DNA of 64,000 nt, taken from Opitutaceae bacterium. Its GTDB lineage: Bacteria; Verrucomicrobiota; Verrucomicrobiia; Opitutales; Opitutaceae. The DNA lies in the NCBI GenBank assembly GCA_028688225.1, contig JAQTYQ010000004.1, forward strand, positions 1-64,000, given 5' to 3'. The translations under genes and the position numbers were made by a program. Under the pieces are notes generated by a model that had not been told where the DNA came from, searched no databases, and was given only the letters and a program-made list of their open reading frames with translations. Positions 9,104 through 17,950 of this stretch are shown here, piece by piece. Each line of letters starts with the position of its first letter. The first letter of the stretch is position 1.

Positions 9104-10630
9104 TCAGGCAAAGGCAAGGAGGCGACCCTTGGTCGAGGCCGGAGCCGGGATTTGGGGCACGGGGTCGGCGGCCGCAATGGGCCGGGACGCAAGGCGGCCG
9201 GCCGGCGAAACCGGCTCGGGCGCGGTCGGCGGGTGTGCCGGCCGCTGCCCGTCCCGGAAATCCGTCGCCGAGTCGAAGGAGCCTGCGCTAGCGACGAAGG
9301 CCGGCTCCGCGATGTGCACCGGCCGGTCGGCGGAGCCGGCGGAAAGGGCGGGCGCGGCGACGTTCCACTCGCGGGTCAGGGCGTGGCGCAATTCGGCCGA
9401 GTCGGTGCGAAAGGTGGTGTGAATGATGCCGTCCCGCAGTTCAACCCGCACCGAGAGCGGGGTGTGGTCGCCGACCGACAGATGCAGCTCCACGCTGGAA
9501 CGACTCGGGCCGTGGATGCGCTCGATGGCGGCGAGCGTGGCCTCCACGGCCGCCCCGGCGTGGGGGGTGGGCACTGGCGCGGCTTCGCGGGGCGCGTCGT
9601 CCGGCGCATGGGTCATGCCCGACGGTTCCCTGACGGCATCCATCAACGGCGGCCATTCCGAGCGGGCCGACACGGGAGATTCAGCCGGTTTGCGCATGAC
9701 AGCGGGTGATTCAGCACCAGCGATGCCAACGGCGGGCGGGTGCGGCCTAACCTGCTGTTCTCCAGTGTGAAAAAGTTCATCATGACCAGGCGGGTCGGCG
9801 ATGACGGGGGAATCCGGACCGGAAGCATGGAGCTTTGCCGCCGGTGGACCGGCATTTTTTTCCGATGCGCGCTCCGGGGCAGGCGCGATGACAGAGAAGG
9901 TGGGACTCGGCACTGACGATAATGGGGCGAGAGGCGGCAGAGCATTATTTTGGGGCGCAACGACAGAGAAGACGGGACCCGGCACCGGTGGCCATGTGCT
10001 GCCCATCCGGTCAGGGACGGAGTCCGCGGGCATGCTGACGACAGGAGCGGCGACCGCGCAGCCGGCCGGCGCCGGCCGCTGCTCAGCGGGATCCGGTGCT
10101 GCGTGGGGCAGCGCCGTCGCGATGTGGTCCGGTCGGACGATCGGAATGACCGTCCCAGAGACGTCGGAATCTGATTCCCTGCCATCCATGGTGGAGAGGG
10201 AAGACACGGAGGGCTGGAGCGTGCCGTCTGAAGAATCGTCGATCGGCTCCGGCACATCGGGCGCCTGAGCCGACGGGACGACGCCAGGAACGATGGCGAG
10301 CATCAGCGCGGCAGTCAGCGCCTCTGTCGGCTGACGCTTCCGGAGATTCGGCTTGGCCGTTTCCGCCGGCTTCTGTGGATCATCGGGCTCGGTCAGGCAG
10401 CCGGATGGCCCCGGCGCCGGCGGCATCATGGAGATTGCGGAAACCGCGGCGTTGGCCGTGAGATCCGCCACAGATGGTGTCGCGGCTTGGGCGCCGGCGA
10501 GTACATCCGCGAAGAGTTGAACTAGTTCCGCCGTCACGGCGGGAGCCCCGAGCGATGTCGTCCCCGGCGCCGGCGCGACTTCGACTGTCGCGGGAGTGGA
10601 CGGTGGGGTGGAAGGGAGCGTGAGATTCAT
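9104..10630 (-). CDS. fliK: Probable hook-length control protein FliK
   Basis: FliK measures hook length and triggers the FlhB specificity switch. The 508-residue product is mostly Pro/Ala/Ser-rich and low in structure, typical of the FliK ruler. Near residues 385-460 there is a compact segment, VELHLSVGDHTPLSVRVELRDG followed by IIHTTFRTDSAELRHAL, resembling the FliK C-terminal domain. Position directly before flgD strongly supports the call. Sequence similarity across the ruler is weak, as expected. The palindromic element at 10717-11026 lies immediately upstream. Confidence 0.8.
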   Translation of the reverse strand: MNLTLPSTPPSTPATVEVAPAPGTTSLGAPAVTAELVQLFADVLAGAQAATPSVADLTANAAVSAISMMPPAPGPSGCLTEPDDPQKPAETAKPNLRKRQPTEALTAALMLAIVPGVVPSAQAPDVPEPIDDSSDGTLQPSVSSLSTMDGRESDSDVSGTVIPIVRPDHIATALPHAAPDPAEQRPAPAGCAVAAPVVSMPADSVPDRMGSTWPPVPGPVFSVVAPQNNALPPLAPLSSVPSPTFSVIAPAPERASEKNAGPPAAKLHASGPDSPVIADPPGHDELFHTGEQQVRPHPPAVGIAGAESPAVMRKPAESPVSARSEWPPLMDAVREPSGMTHAPDDAPREAAPVPTPHAGAAVEATLAAIERIHGPSRSSVELHLSVGDHTPLSVRVELRDGIIHTTFRTDSAELRHALTREWNVAAPALSAGSADRPVHIAEPAFVASAGSFDSATDFRDGQRPAHPPTAPEPVSPAGRLASRPIAAADPVPQIPAPASTKGRLLAFA

Positions 10631-10716
10631 GAGGTGTTTCCATCCCTGGCGTGGTGCGCCGCGTCATCCGTGAGCGCGGTGGAGAACGGACGATCGCCCG
10701 TCCGGGGGCGGGAGCG

Positions 10717-11026
10717 CTAGCCCGGATGTTTCACACTCTGCACGCAGAAGAGAGCACAGTCTATGCGAAACCCCTGGCTGCCGGCTCGACTCCAAGGCAT
10801 CCGGGCTAAGGGCAAAACCGCCCTTTGCAAGGGCAGATGCCAGGACGATCCTTCGGAGAATGATTTGAGGGACAATCTTTTCATCGGGAGTGGATTGAGG
10901 TGCCTTGTTCTTTTTGAAAGGGCGGTTTTGCTTATAGCCCGCATGGCGTGGGGCTCCTGGCGGCGCTTTGATCGAGGGCTGGCCATAGCCATTGCGGCGG
11001 CGGAGACTGTGAAAGATGCGGGCTAG
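10717..11026. mobile_element. Nested-palindrome MITE-like element within the flagellar operon
   Basis: About 310 bases without a credible gene. The ends form an imperfect terminal inverted repeat of about 25 bases, starting CTAGCCC and ending GGGCTAG. Inside, a 15-base perfect inverted repeat (GCAAAACCGCCCTTT at 10812-10826, complement at 10917-10931) forms a second pair. The core TAGCCCGSATG occurs four times in alternating orientation (10718-10728, 10798-10808, 10935-10945, 11015-11025). GAGC lies on both flanks (10712-10715 and 11027-11030), a possible 4-bp target duplication. The left and right ends read outward as stop codons, and the right end supplies the TAG of the upstream motE-like gene. 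Two short open frames inside (91 and 87 codons) mirror each other and look incidental. Confidence 0.72.
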
Positions 11027-11634
11027 GAGCTGTTGTTCGCGTGCGCCGCCCGGACGATCCGGAGTTTTTCCGTCAGGACGGCGGCCCGTTGGGCCAGGGG
11101 GGCATCGGTGGCGGAGGTGCGGCTCATCTCCTCGAAGATCGGAGCCACGGCGTCGGCCTTCATGAGGAATAGGATTTTGACCACGGTCGTGTCGTCCATC
11201 TCCCGAAAGACGGCGACCGCGGCCTTGGGGGAGAGCGAGGAATAGGTCTGGGCCAGGGTGCGCAGGTTTTTCGTCTCGTTGGTCTGGATCTCAATGACTT
11301 TGGCGGAGATCTCGCGCTGCATCGTGTCGATGTCCGCGCGCATCTTGTCGAGCTCCCGCCGCTCGGCGGCAAAACGGGCCTCGCGTTGCGTGAATTCGTC
11401 GGCCTGCTGTTTGACCTGGACACGCTCCTCCCTGAGATCGGAGGCGAGGTTTTCGATCTCGATCGTCCAAAAGTTCCAGGGGGCGGCGGGCTTGCGCGCC
11501 TCGGCGGCGGCGTGCTGAACCAGCGCCCGGGCCGACACCATGCGGGCGGCGCGCCAGAACCATCCCAGGCCGGTGGCGAGGCCGGCGACCAGGCCGACGA
11601 GAATCAGCACGGCAGGGTGGCGGAGGAGTCTCAT
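11023..11634 (-). CDS. MotE-like flagellar protein (coiled-coil plus MgtE-N-like domain)
   Basis: The 203-residue product has one N-terminal membrane helix (HPAVLILVGLVAGLATGLGW), a long coiled coil (residues about 60-130, rich in Glu/Arg/Gln) and a C-terminal helical domain of the MgtE_N/FliG-like fold. That domain shows SSLSPKAAVAVFREMDDTTVVKILFLM, which matches MotE, a chaperone of a periplasmic stator component in other bacteria. It overlaps the fliJ stop by four bases. Its stop codon TAG coincides with the terminus of the palindromic element, so the original C-terminus may have been slightly different. Confidence 0.75.
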   Translation of the reverse strand: MRLLRHPAVLILVGLVAGLATGLGWFWRAARMVSARALVQHAAAEARKPAAPWNFWTIEIENLASDLREERVQVKQQADEFTQREARFAAERRELDKMRADIDTMQREISAKVIEIQTNETKNLRTLAQTYSSLSPKAAVAVFREMDDTTVVKILFLMKADAVAPIFEEMSRTSATDAPLAQRAAVLTEKLRIVRAAHANNSS

Positions 11635-12086
11635 GAGAGGAGCCGGGCGGCGCGCGCGGCGGCGATGCTGGCCCGTTCGTCCAGCGCGGTCTGGCTCTCT
11701 CGTTCGAGGGCCAGCCGGTGCGCCGCCCGGGCGCGGGTTCTAAGGTTGCCGAGCACTTTTACGTCGCGGACGGCCTCGTGATACTCGGTGAGCCGGCGGT
11801 CGCGACCGGCGCGAGCCTCGGCCACGCGACGCTGTGCGGCCGTCTCGTCGTCACAGGCACGGCGCAAGGCGGCGAGAAACGCCACATGCTCGGCGGCGCG
11901 CAGGGTGAAGGCGCGGCCGGTGCGCAGGAGATGCTCCAGCAGGATGCGGCGGCCGCTGGCCTCGGCGAGGTCGGCCTCGGCCTGCTCGCAGGCCCGGATG
12001 GCGGCGGCCAGGTGTTCCCGGGCCCGCAGCTCCCGCATGGCCCGGAGGGTGGCGACCGACTCGAGGTGGAAGCGGAAGCGTCTCAT
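11631..12086 (-). CDS. fliJ: Flagellar export protein FliJ
   Basis: FliJ is the coiled-coil stalk of the export ATPase complex and escorts chaperones. The product is 151 residues, almost wholly helical and Arg/Ala/Glu-rich, with the typical start MRRFRFHLESVATLRAM. I set the start at this ATG, four bases into the fliI stop; the longer open frame upstream is the shadow of fliI. The order fliI-fliJ is standard. FliJ proteins have low primary conservation, so the call leans on length, the opening motif and position. Confidence 0.88.
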   Translation of the reverse strand: MRRFRFHLESVATLRAMRELRAREHLAAAIRACEQAEADLAEASGRRILLEHLLRTGRAFTLRAAEHVAFLAALRRACDDETAAQRRVAEARAGRDRRLTEYHEAVRDVKVLGNLRTRARAAHRLALERESQTALDERASIAAARAARLLS

Positions 12087-13402
12087 GGGAGGAGGCGCCG
12101 CAGCGCCGCGTAGCTGTCGTCCCGGGCAACGCGTTCGTGGACCCCCTGGCGCAGGAACGCGCGGAGCGGTTCGTGCAGGGCGATCGCCTGGTCCAGCGTC
12201 GGACTGGAGTTCTTCTGGTAGGCGCCGACGGTGATCAGGTCTTCGTTCTGACGGTAAAGCGCGAGGTGCTCGCGTGCCCGGCCGGCCAGCGCCACCTCGT
12301 CGGGGGAGCAGATGTCGCGGGAGAGACGGCTGACGCTCTCGAGGACGTCGATGGCCGGGTAGTGGTTGAAATTGGCAAGCGTGCGCGACAGCACGAGGTG
12401 CCCGTCGAGGATGCCGCGCACGGCGTCGGTCACCGGTTCGTTGAGATCGTCGCCCTCGACCAGCACGGTGTACAGCGCGGTGATGGCGCCGCTCTCGCCC
12501 GCGCCGGCCCGCTCGAGGAGGCGCGGCAGCAGCCCGAAGACCGACGGCGTGTAGCCGCGCGTGGCCGGCGGTTCGCCGATGGCGAGGCCGATCTCGCGCT
12601 GGGCCATGGCGAACCGCGTGACCGAGTCGAAGAGCAGGAGGACGTTCTTGCCGGCGGAGCGGAACGCCTCGGCGATGGCCGTGGCGGTGAAAGCGGCGCG
12701 CAGGCGCAACGGGGCGGGCGTGTCGGACGTGGCCACGACGACGACGGCGCGGGTCAGGCCGTCGGCGCCGAGATCCTTCTCGAGGAATTCGCGCACCTCG
12801 CGGCCGCGCTCGCCCACGAGCGCCACGACGACGACATCGGCCTCGGCGCCGCGGGCGATCATGCCAAGCAGGGTCGACTTGCCGACGCCGGAGCCGGCGA
12901 ACAGGCCGAGGCGCTGGCCGCGGCCCAGCGGCACAAACGTATCGATCGCCCGCACCCCGGTGACAAAGGGCTCCTTGATGCGCTGGCGACGCAGCGGGTG
13001 CGGCGGCACGGACATCTGCGGGTCGCCGGGCTCCAGCGGCAGGAACCCCAGTCCGTCCATCGGCCGGCCCAATGCATCCAGCACCCGGCCAAGCAGAACG
13101 GGGCTGGGGGACGGCACGGGCGGCCGGTCGCAGGCGGCGACCTCGCAACCGGCGTGCAGGCCGATGGTATCGCCGAGCGGCATCAACAGGACCTTGTGTT
13201 CGCGGAATCCGACGACTTCAGCCATGATCGAAACATCGTCACGCCCTGAACGGAGGAGGCAGAGTTCGCCGAGGCCGACGTTGGGCCCCTCGGACTCGAT
13301 GATGAGCCCGGTGACGCCGGTGACGGTGCCGAGCCGCTGGGCGGCCGGCATGGTCCGCACCTGGCTGCGGAGGGCGTCAACGAAGGGGGCGATGGCGTAC
13401 AT
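12083..13402 (-). CDS. fliI: Flagellar export ATPase FliI
   Basis: FliI is the F1-beta-like hexameric ATPase that drives flagellar protein export. The 439-residue product has the Walker A motif GSGVGKST near residue 165, Walker B-type NVLLLFDSVTRFAMAQREIGLA, and the T3SS-type signature PATRGYTPSVFGLLPRLLERAG. It is full length and ends in the usual helical C-terminal domain. It follows fliH and overlaps fliJ by four bases. Confidence 0.97.
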   Translation of the reverse strand: MYAIAPFVDALRSQVRTMPAAQRLGTVTGVTGLIIESEGPNVGLGELCLLRSGRDDVSIMAEVVGFREHKVLLMPLGDTIGLHAGCEVAACDRPPVPSPSPVLLGRVLDALGRPMDGLGFLPLEPGDPQMSVPPHPLRRQRIKEPFVTGVRAIDTFVPLGRGQRLGLFAGSGVGKSTLLGMIARGAEADVVVVALVGERGREVREFLEKDLGADGLTRAVVVVATSDTPAPLRLRAAFTATAIAEAFRSAGKNVLLLFDSVTRFAMAQREIGLAIGEPPATRGYTPSVFGLLPRLLERAGAGESGAITALYTVLVEGDDLNEPVTDAVRGILDGHLVLSRTLANFNHYPAIDVLESVSRLSRDICSPDEVALAGRAREHLALYRQNEDLITVGAYQKNSSPTLDQAIALHEPLRAFLRQGVHERVARDDSYAALRRLLP

Positions 13403-13426
13403 GAGGCGGGCGGGCCCGCGCCTGGC

Positions 13427-14008
13427 TCAGGCGTGGGTGAGGTTGAGGGAGAGGGTGTCGAGTTTGGCGGCGCGCCGGGCGTCGGTGAGGCCGAAGCGGC
13501 TGCGCACCTGGCAGTCGCCCGGTGCGAGCGCGGTGTCGGTCCGCAGGCGCAGCCCCGGATAGCGCTGCAGCCATTCGGGGTTGAGCTGGGTGAGCAGCTG
13601 GGCGTCGCGGGAGCTGAGGATGAGCTCGAGGTTTTCGCGCTCGGGATAGAGCTGGTCGAGCGCCTCGCGGCAGATGCGATCGATGACCTCCACCGGCGGC
13701 TCGTAGCCGGCCAGGAGGCGGCGGGCCAGGTCGAGCGCCAGGCCCGGCAGGGCGGCCTGCAACTGGGCCAGCAGTTCCGGTTCGAGGCCGGCCAGCCGGC
13801 GGAAGATGCCATCCTGCAGGTGCTGCACGTCGGTGCGCATGTCGACCAGCTGCTGGTCGGCAAAGGCCCGGGCGGCGTCACCGCCCTGGCGGTAGGCCTG
13901 TTGCCGGATCTCCTCGACCTCGGCCTCGGTGAAGACGCGGGCGGAGCGGCCCGGGATGAGGGCGCCGGTGAGCGGTCGGTCGAACGGGACGAGGGTGGCG
14001 AGGGGCAT
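13427..14008 (-). CDS. fliH: Flagellar assembly protein FliH
   Basis: FliH is the peripheral stalk and negative regulator of FliI. The 193-residue product has the FliH/YscL arrangement: an N-terminal unstructured part, a helical middle rich in Gln/Glu/Arg (EAEVEEIRQQAYRQGGDAAR) and a globular C-terminal domain ending CQVRSRFGLTDARRAAKL. Conservation is modest. Position between fliG and fliI, and the length, make the assignment secure. It lies three bases from fliG. Confidence 0.88.
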   Translation of the reverse strand: MPLATLVPFDRPLTGALIPGRSARVFTEAEVEEIRQQAYRQGGDAARAFADQQLVDMRTDVQHLQDGIFRRLAGLEPELLAQLQAALPGLALDLARRLLAGYEPPVEVIDRICREALDQLYPERENLELILSSRDAQLLTQLNPEWLQRYPGLRLRTDTALAPGDCQVRSRFGLTDARRAAKLDTLSLNLTHA

Positions 14009-14011
14009 GGG

Positions 14012-15031
14012 TCAGGCGATGACGGCTTGCTCGGCGTCGATCTCGAGCGAGATCTGGCCCTCCTCCTCGAGGCGGCGCACGACCTGGATGATGGCGTCCT
14101 GCGCGGTTTCGACGTCCTTGAGCCGGACGGGACCGAGCAGGGAGATTTCCTCGCGCAGGCTTTCGGCGGCCCGCTTGGAGATGGCGGCGAAAATCTGGTC
14201 GCGCAGCGATTCGCTGGCGGACTTCATGGCCACGGCGAGGTTGGCGGAGTCGACCTCGCGCAGCACGCGCTGCAGATCGGCGGCCACGAGGCGCCCGAGG
14301 TCCTCGAAGCTGAACATCTTCTTGCGCACCTGGGAGCCGAGCCCGGTATTGCGTTCCTCCAGCCGGGCGAGCAGGCCCTTGCTCATCTCCTTGTCGAGTC
14401 CGTTGAGCAGTTCGGCGACGACGCGCACGCCGCCGCTGTGATGGAAGGTCGGCCGCATCTTGGTGTCGAAATGCTTGCCCAGGCTGCGCACGATCTTGCC
14501 GACGAGTTCGAGCGAGGTGCTCTCGATCGTGCCGAGCCGCTCGATGACCTCCTCGCGCATGTCGGGGCTGAGCAGGGTGAAGATCTCCGAGGCCTTGTGC
14601 GGCTCGAGGTACGAGAGGACGAAGGCGATCGTCTGCGGCTGCTCATGCTTGATGAGGTTGAAGATCTGCCGGCCTTCCATCTCGCTGATGTCCTTGATCA
14701 CCTCGACCGAGCTGCTGACGGGGCCGACGCGACCGATGATGGACGAGGCCTTGTAGTCGCCCTTGGCGATCTCGAGCGTGCGCTGCGCGTAGGGCAGGCC
14801 GCCGAGCGCGGAGGTGAGGCTGGCGCCGATGAGGGTGGAGAACTCCTCGATCGCCTGGCGCTGCACCTCGGCCGGGATCATCGTGAAGGCCGACATCTCG
14901 CGGCAGAGGAGCTCGATCTCGGGGTCCTCAAAATGCTTCAGCACCTCGGCGGCGGCTTCCGGGCCGATGATGATGAGCAGGACGGCCAGCTTCTGCTGGC
15001 GGGAGAATTTGGCGTAATCGAGTTCGGCCAT
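14012..15031 (-). CDS. fliG: Flagellar motor switch protein FliG
   Basis: FliG joins the MS ring to the C ring and contacts the stator. The 339-residue product has its three domains. The N-domain carries KLAVLLIIIGPEAAAEVLKH, the middle domain carries the EHPQ-type motif as KHEQPQTIAFVLSYL, and the C-domain has the torque helix around LRDQIFAAISKRAAESLREE with charged residues. Length is normal. It follows fliF by ten bases. Confidence 0.97.
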   Translation of the reverse strand: MAELDYAKFSRQQKLAVLLIIIGPEAAAEVLKHFEDPEIELLCREMSAFTMIPAEVQRQAIEEFSTLIGASLTSALGGLPYAQRTLEIAKGDYKASSIIGRVGPVSSSVEVIKDISEMEGRQIFNLIKHEQPQTIAFVLSYLEPHKASEIFTLLSPDMREEVIERLGTIESTSLELVGKIVRSLGKHFDTKMRPTFHHSGGVRVVAELLNGLDKEMSKGLLARLEERNTGLGSQVRKKMFSFEDLGRLVAADLQRVLREVDSANLAVAMKSASESLRDQIFAAISKRAAESLREEISLLGPVRLKDVETAQDAIIQVVRRLEEEGQISLEIDAEQAVIA

Positions 15032-15041
15032 GGCGGCGGGG

Positions 15042-16604
15042 TCAGTTCTTCTTCACCGCGGCCCAGTCGCGCAGGGCCACGCCGATGTTGGCGGGCTTCT
15101 GGCGGATGAGCTCGTTGAGCAACTCGGGGGTGATGGTGCCCGGCAGGGACCGGCTGCGGGGTCCGCTGGCGGCGGCCTCGCTCAGCAGCTCGACGGGCAG
15201 GGGCTCCGGCTTCTGCCGGCGGAGGAGCCGCCAGAACACCGCGAGGACCGCCAGGGCGAGGGCGAGGGCGACGTAGCGGCTGGCGCCCTCCATCCAGGCG
15301 GCGACGCGGGTCTCCTGCTCGATCTGTTCCACCTGCGCCGCGATGGGCGCGGCCTGGAACGACGCCTCCTGCAGGCTGACCAGGCCGGCCAGCGACTGGC
15401 CGGCGGTCGCGCGCAAGCCGAGGGCGTTGACCACGATCTGGCGGAGCGCATCGAGCTCCTGGGAGGTGCGCGGCGCGGCCTGGCCGTTGGCGCCGGGCGG
15501 ACGCTGGGCGATGAAGACCGCCGCGGTCAGGCTCTTGATCGCGCCGGGGTTGCGGACGATGTTGGTGGTGGTGCGGTTGATCTCGTAGGTGGTGGTGCGG
15601 TTCTTGCGGGTTTGCTCGTTGATCGAGGTCGGCTTGGCGGTGTCGGCCGCCGGGGCCTTGTCGGGCACGTTGGCGGTCACGCCCACGACGCCTCCCGTAC
15701 GCGTCTCCGTGGTGTTGGTCGTGTCCTCGGTGTTGGTCTGGCTGCGCACGACCTGGCCCTCGGGGTCGTATTTCTCCTCGGTCAATGTGGTGGCGTCGGT
15801 TTCGATCTCGGCCGAGACCCGCACGACGGCGTTGCCGGGGCCGATGACGTCGGCGAGCATGCTCTGGACCTTCTTGGCAAAATAATCCTCGACCTGTTCG
15901 CGGTAGCGCATCTGACCGGCGGCGCTGCTGAGCAGGGGGTCCTCCTTGAGGTCCGCGGAAAGGACGCGGCCCTGGTTGTCGACGACGGCAACCTGGTCGG
16001 GCAGGAGGCCCTGGACGGAGCTGGCCACCAGGTTGCGGATCGCGTTGACCGCCTCGGTGGCCAGGCGGCCGCCGGCCAGCTCGACGAAGACCGAGGCGGT
16101 CGGCTTGACGCCCTGGTCGGTGAGGAGCAGGCGGTTTTCGGGCTGGACGATCATCACGCGGGCGGAGCGCACGCCGCGCAACTGCGCGATGGTGCGGCTG
16201 AGTTCGCCCTGGAGGGCGCGCAGATAATTGGTGCGCTGCACAAAGTCGCTCAGGCCGAACTGCCCCTTGTCGAAGATCTCAAATCCGACCCCGTCGCCGG
16301 TGGGCAGCCCTTTCGCCGCCAGGTCCATGCGCAGGCGGTAGACCTGGTCCGCGGGCACGTAGACCGCGCCGCCGCCGGCCGCAATCTGGTGCGGGATGTT
16401 CTGGGACTGCAGCTGGCTGATGATCGCGGAGGCATCCTTGTCGCCGAGCCGGCCGTAGAGCAGGACATAATCGGGCCGGCGCGACCAGAGCACGAGGGCC
16501 ACGAAGCCGGCGAGCACGACGGCGCCGGCAAGGACGAGCGACACGCGCTGGTTGAGGCCGAGCTGCTTCCAGAGCGCGAGCAGCGATTGCGCAAAGGCTT
16601 TCAT
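15042..16604 (-). CDS. fliF: Flagellar MS-ring protein FliF
   Basis: FliF forms the MS ring in the inner membrane. The 520-residue product has an N-terminal membrane helix (LVLAGAVVLAGFVALVLW), ring-building motifs (YVLLYGRLGDKDASAIISQL) and the periplasmic signature NYLRALQGELSRTIAQLRGV. A second helix lies near residue 435 (ALALALAVLAVFW), and the C-terminal tail NIGVALRDWAAVKKN should bind FliG. Length is slightly under the enteric form. It stands between fliE and fliG. Confidence 0.97.
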   Translation of the reverse strand: MKAFAQSLLALWKQLGLNQRVSLVLAGAVVLAGFVALVLWSRRPDYVLLYGRLGDKDASAIISQLQSQNIPHQIAAGGGAVYVPADQVYRLRMDLAAKGLPTGDGVGFEIFDKGQFGLSDFVQRTNYLRALQGELSRTIAQLRGVRSARVMIVQPENRLLLTDQGVKPTASVFVELAGGRLATEAVNAIRNLVASSVQGLLPDQVAVVDNQGRVLSADLKEDPLLSSAAGQMRYREQVEDYFAKKVQSMLADVIGPGNAVVRVSAEIETDATTLTEEKYDPEGQVVRSQTNTEDTTNTTETRTGGVVGVTANVPDKAPAADTAKPTSINEQTRKNRTTTYEINRTTTNIVRNPGAIKSLTAAVFIAQRPPGANGQAAPRTSQELDALRQIVVNALGLRATAGQSLAGLVSLQEASFQAAPIAAQVEQIEQETRVAAWMEGASRYVALALALAVLAVFWRLLRRQKPEPLPVELLSEAAASGPRSRSLPGTITPELLNELIRQKPANIGVALRDWAAVKKN

Positions 16605-16644
16605 GGCGGTGGAGACGGGGAAAGGATGGTGGCGCCGGGCGGCG

Positions 16645-16992
16645 TCAGACCGGCAGGCGCATCAGTTCCTGGTACGAATCGATGAGTTTGTTGCGCACCT
16701 CGACCATGAGGGAGAACGCGACCGACGCCTCCTGCATGGCGATGACGCTTTGGTGGAGTTGACCCTGGTCGCCGAGCAGGACGCTGCGGGTGACGGCGTC
16801 GGCTTGCGCCTGCCTGGCCTCGACGGAGCCGACGAGCTGGTCGAAGACCCGGGCAAAGGACTCGCCGGCCAGGGCCGCGGGCGGAGCCGCCGCCGTCCGG
16901 GCGCCGGCCGGGGGAAGCAGTGGCGGCGTCGGCACCGGAGCGCGCGCCGGGAGGGCGGAGAGCGACGGACCGATCGTGGATACCGGGGACAT
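16645..16992 (-). CDS. fliE: MS-ring/rod junction protein FliE
   Basis: FliE connects the MS ring to the proximal rod and is the first exported rod component. The 115-residue product ends with the characteristic FliE segment DLVGSVEARQAQAD-type stretch (here QLVGSVEARQAQADAV) and EASVAFSLMVEVRNKLIDSYQELMRL. The N-terminus is Ala/Pro-rich. It lies between flgC and fliF, the normal order. Confidence 0.94.
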   Translation of the reverse strand: MSPVSTIGPSLSALPARAPVPTPPLLPPAGARTAAAPPAALAGESFARVFDQLVGSVEARQAQADAVTRSVLLGDQGQLHQSVIAMQEASVAFSLMVEVRNKLIDSYQELMRLPV

Positions 16993-16998
16993 GGGCGG

Positions 16999-17418
16999 TT
17001 ACTGGCCGATCCGGAGCGTGCGCTGCGCCATTTCGCGCGCGTTCTTGGCCACCGAGAGATTGGCCTCATAGGTGCGCGTGGCCGTGATGAGGTCGACCAT
17101 TTCGTAGGCGAGATTGACATTGGGCAGCGCGACAATGCCCTGGGCGTTGGCGTCGGGATTTTGCGGGTCGTACACCTGCTCACCGGGCGTGGGATCGGAG
17201 GTGATCGCAGCGACCCGCACGCCCTGCAGCGGCGGAGCGCCGAGGCCGGCCTGGCGGAGCAGTTCCGTTTCAAATGAAACGAGCTTCCGTTGGTAGGGAC
17301 CGCCGGCCGCGGTCCGGGTGGTCTGGGCGTTGGCGATGTTCTGGGCGATGATGTCGAGCCGGGTCTTCTGGGCGCCCAGGGCCGAAGCGGTGATTTCGAT
17401 GCCGGAAAGAAGATTCAT
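16999..17418 (-). CDS. flgC: Flagellar proximal-rod protein FlgC
   Basis: FlgC is a proximal rod subunit. The 139-residue product has the standard N-terminal rod signature (LDIIAQNIANAQTTRTAAGG), the middle motif YDPQNPDANAQGIVALPNVNL and the C-terminal helix YEMVDLITATRTYEANLS. Length matches the family. It is the second gene of the flgB operon and lies six bases before fliE. Confidence 0.97.
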   Translation of the reverse strand: MNLLSGIEITASALGAQKTRLDIIAQNIANAQTTRTAAGGPYQRKLVSFETELLRQAGLGAPPLQGVRVAAITSDPTPGEQVYDPQNPDANAQGIVALPNVNLAYEMVDLITATRTYEANLSVAKNAREMAQRTLRIGQ

Positions 17419-17459
17419 GCGGAAAGGCGCGGGGTTGGAGGCGGGACGGCAGGGGAGTG

Positions 17460-17846
17460 TCAGACCGTGCGGCCGGTGATGGCCGTCTTGAGCTGCTTGA
17501 GGTTGTGGGAGACGACTTCGCTGAGAAAATCGTGCTCTATGGTGTTCCGGTTCAGGGCGAGCAACTCGCTTTCCAGCTCGACCGAGTTGCCATCGGGGCG
17601 GACGTTGCGGGCGCGTGCATCGACCGCGAGGGTGGGCTGGAGGGTCGCGAGTGTCCGGGGCAGATCGTCGCGGGCCAGGCTGGCGCGCAGCTCGGTTTCG
17701 AAACTCGGCGCCACATCGAGCCGGCGGTAGCCCGGGGTCTCGGCATTGGCGATATTTGCGGCGATGGCCTGCTGGCGGAGCACGGCGGCGTCGAGTAGCT
17801 TGCCGGCCAGCACCAGATTATCGGACGCAAACAGCGGCTCGATCAT
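17460..17846 (-). CDS. flgB: Flagellar proximal-rod protein FlgB
   Basis: FlgB is a proximal rod subunit and opens the long flagellar operon. The 128-residue product begins MIEPLFASDNLVLAGKLLD, typical of FlgB, and contains the rod motif IAANIANAETPGYRRLDV. I chose this ATG because an upstream extension is basic and untypical. A sigma-54 promoter ends about 11 bases before the ATG, which would leave almost no 5' leader (see findings). Confidence 0.96.
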   Translation of the reverse strand: MIEPLFASDNLVLAGKLLDAAVLRQQAIAANIANAETPGYRRLDVAPSFETELRASLARDDLPRTLATLQPTLAVDARARNVRPDGNSVELESELLALNRNTIEHDFLSEVVSHNLKQLKTAITGRTV

Positions 17847-17857
17847 GCCGTGAATCA

Positions 17858-17873
17858 AGCAAAGACGGTGCCA
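17858..17873 (-). promoter_or_regulatory. Sigma-54 promoter of the flgB operon
   Basis: Read on the minus strand the sequence is TGGCAC-N5-TTGCT, an exact match to the sigma-54 -24/-12 consensus. It lies directly upstream of flgB, and the window also encodes a sigma-54 activator with an intact GAFTGA loop. Predicted transcription would start within a few bases of the flgB ATG. Confidence 0.82.
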
Positions 17874-17950
17874 GCGCGGACACGCCCGGCGGTACTCACG
17901 TGACATCAAGAGGATAATCCGGCTCGACGCGCGGCTGGGGCCGCCGGCGC

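Noticed and set aside
10717-10992. A 91-codon minus-strand frame inside the palindromic element
   Set aside because: Start and stop come from the element's repeats, a mirrored frame exists on the plus strand, and the product shows no family.
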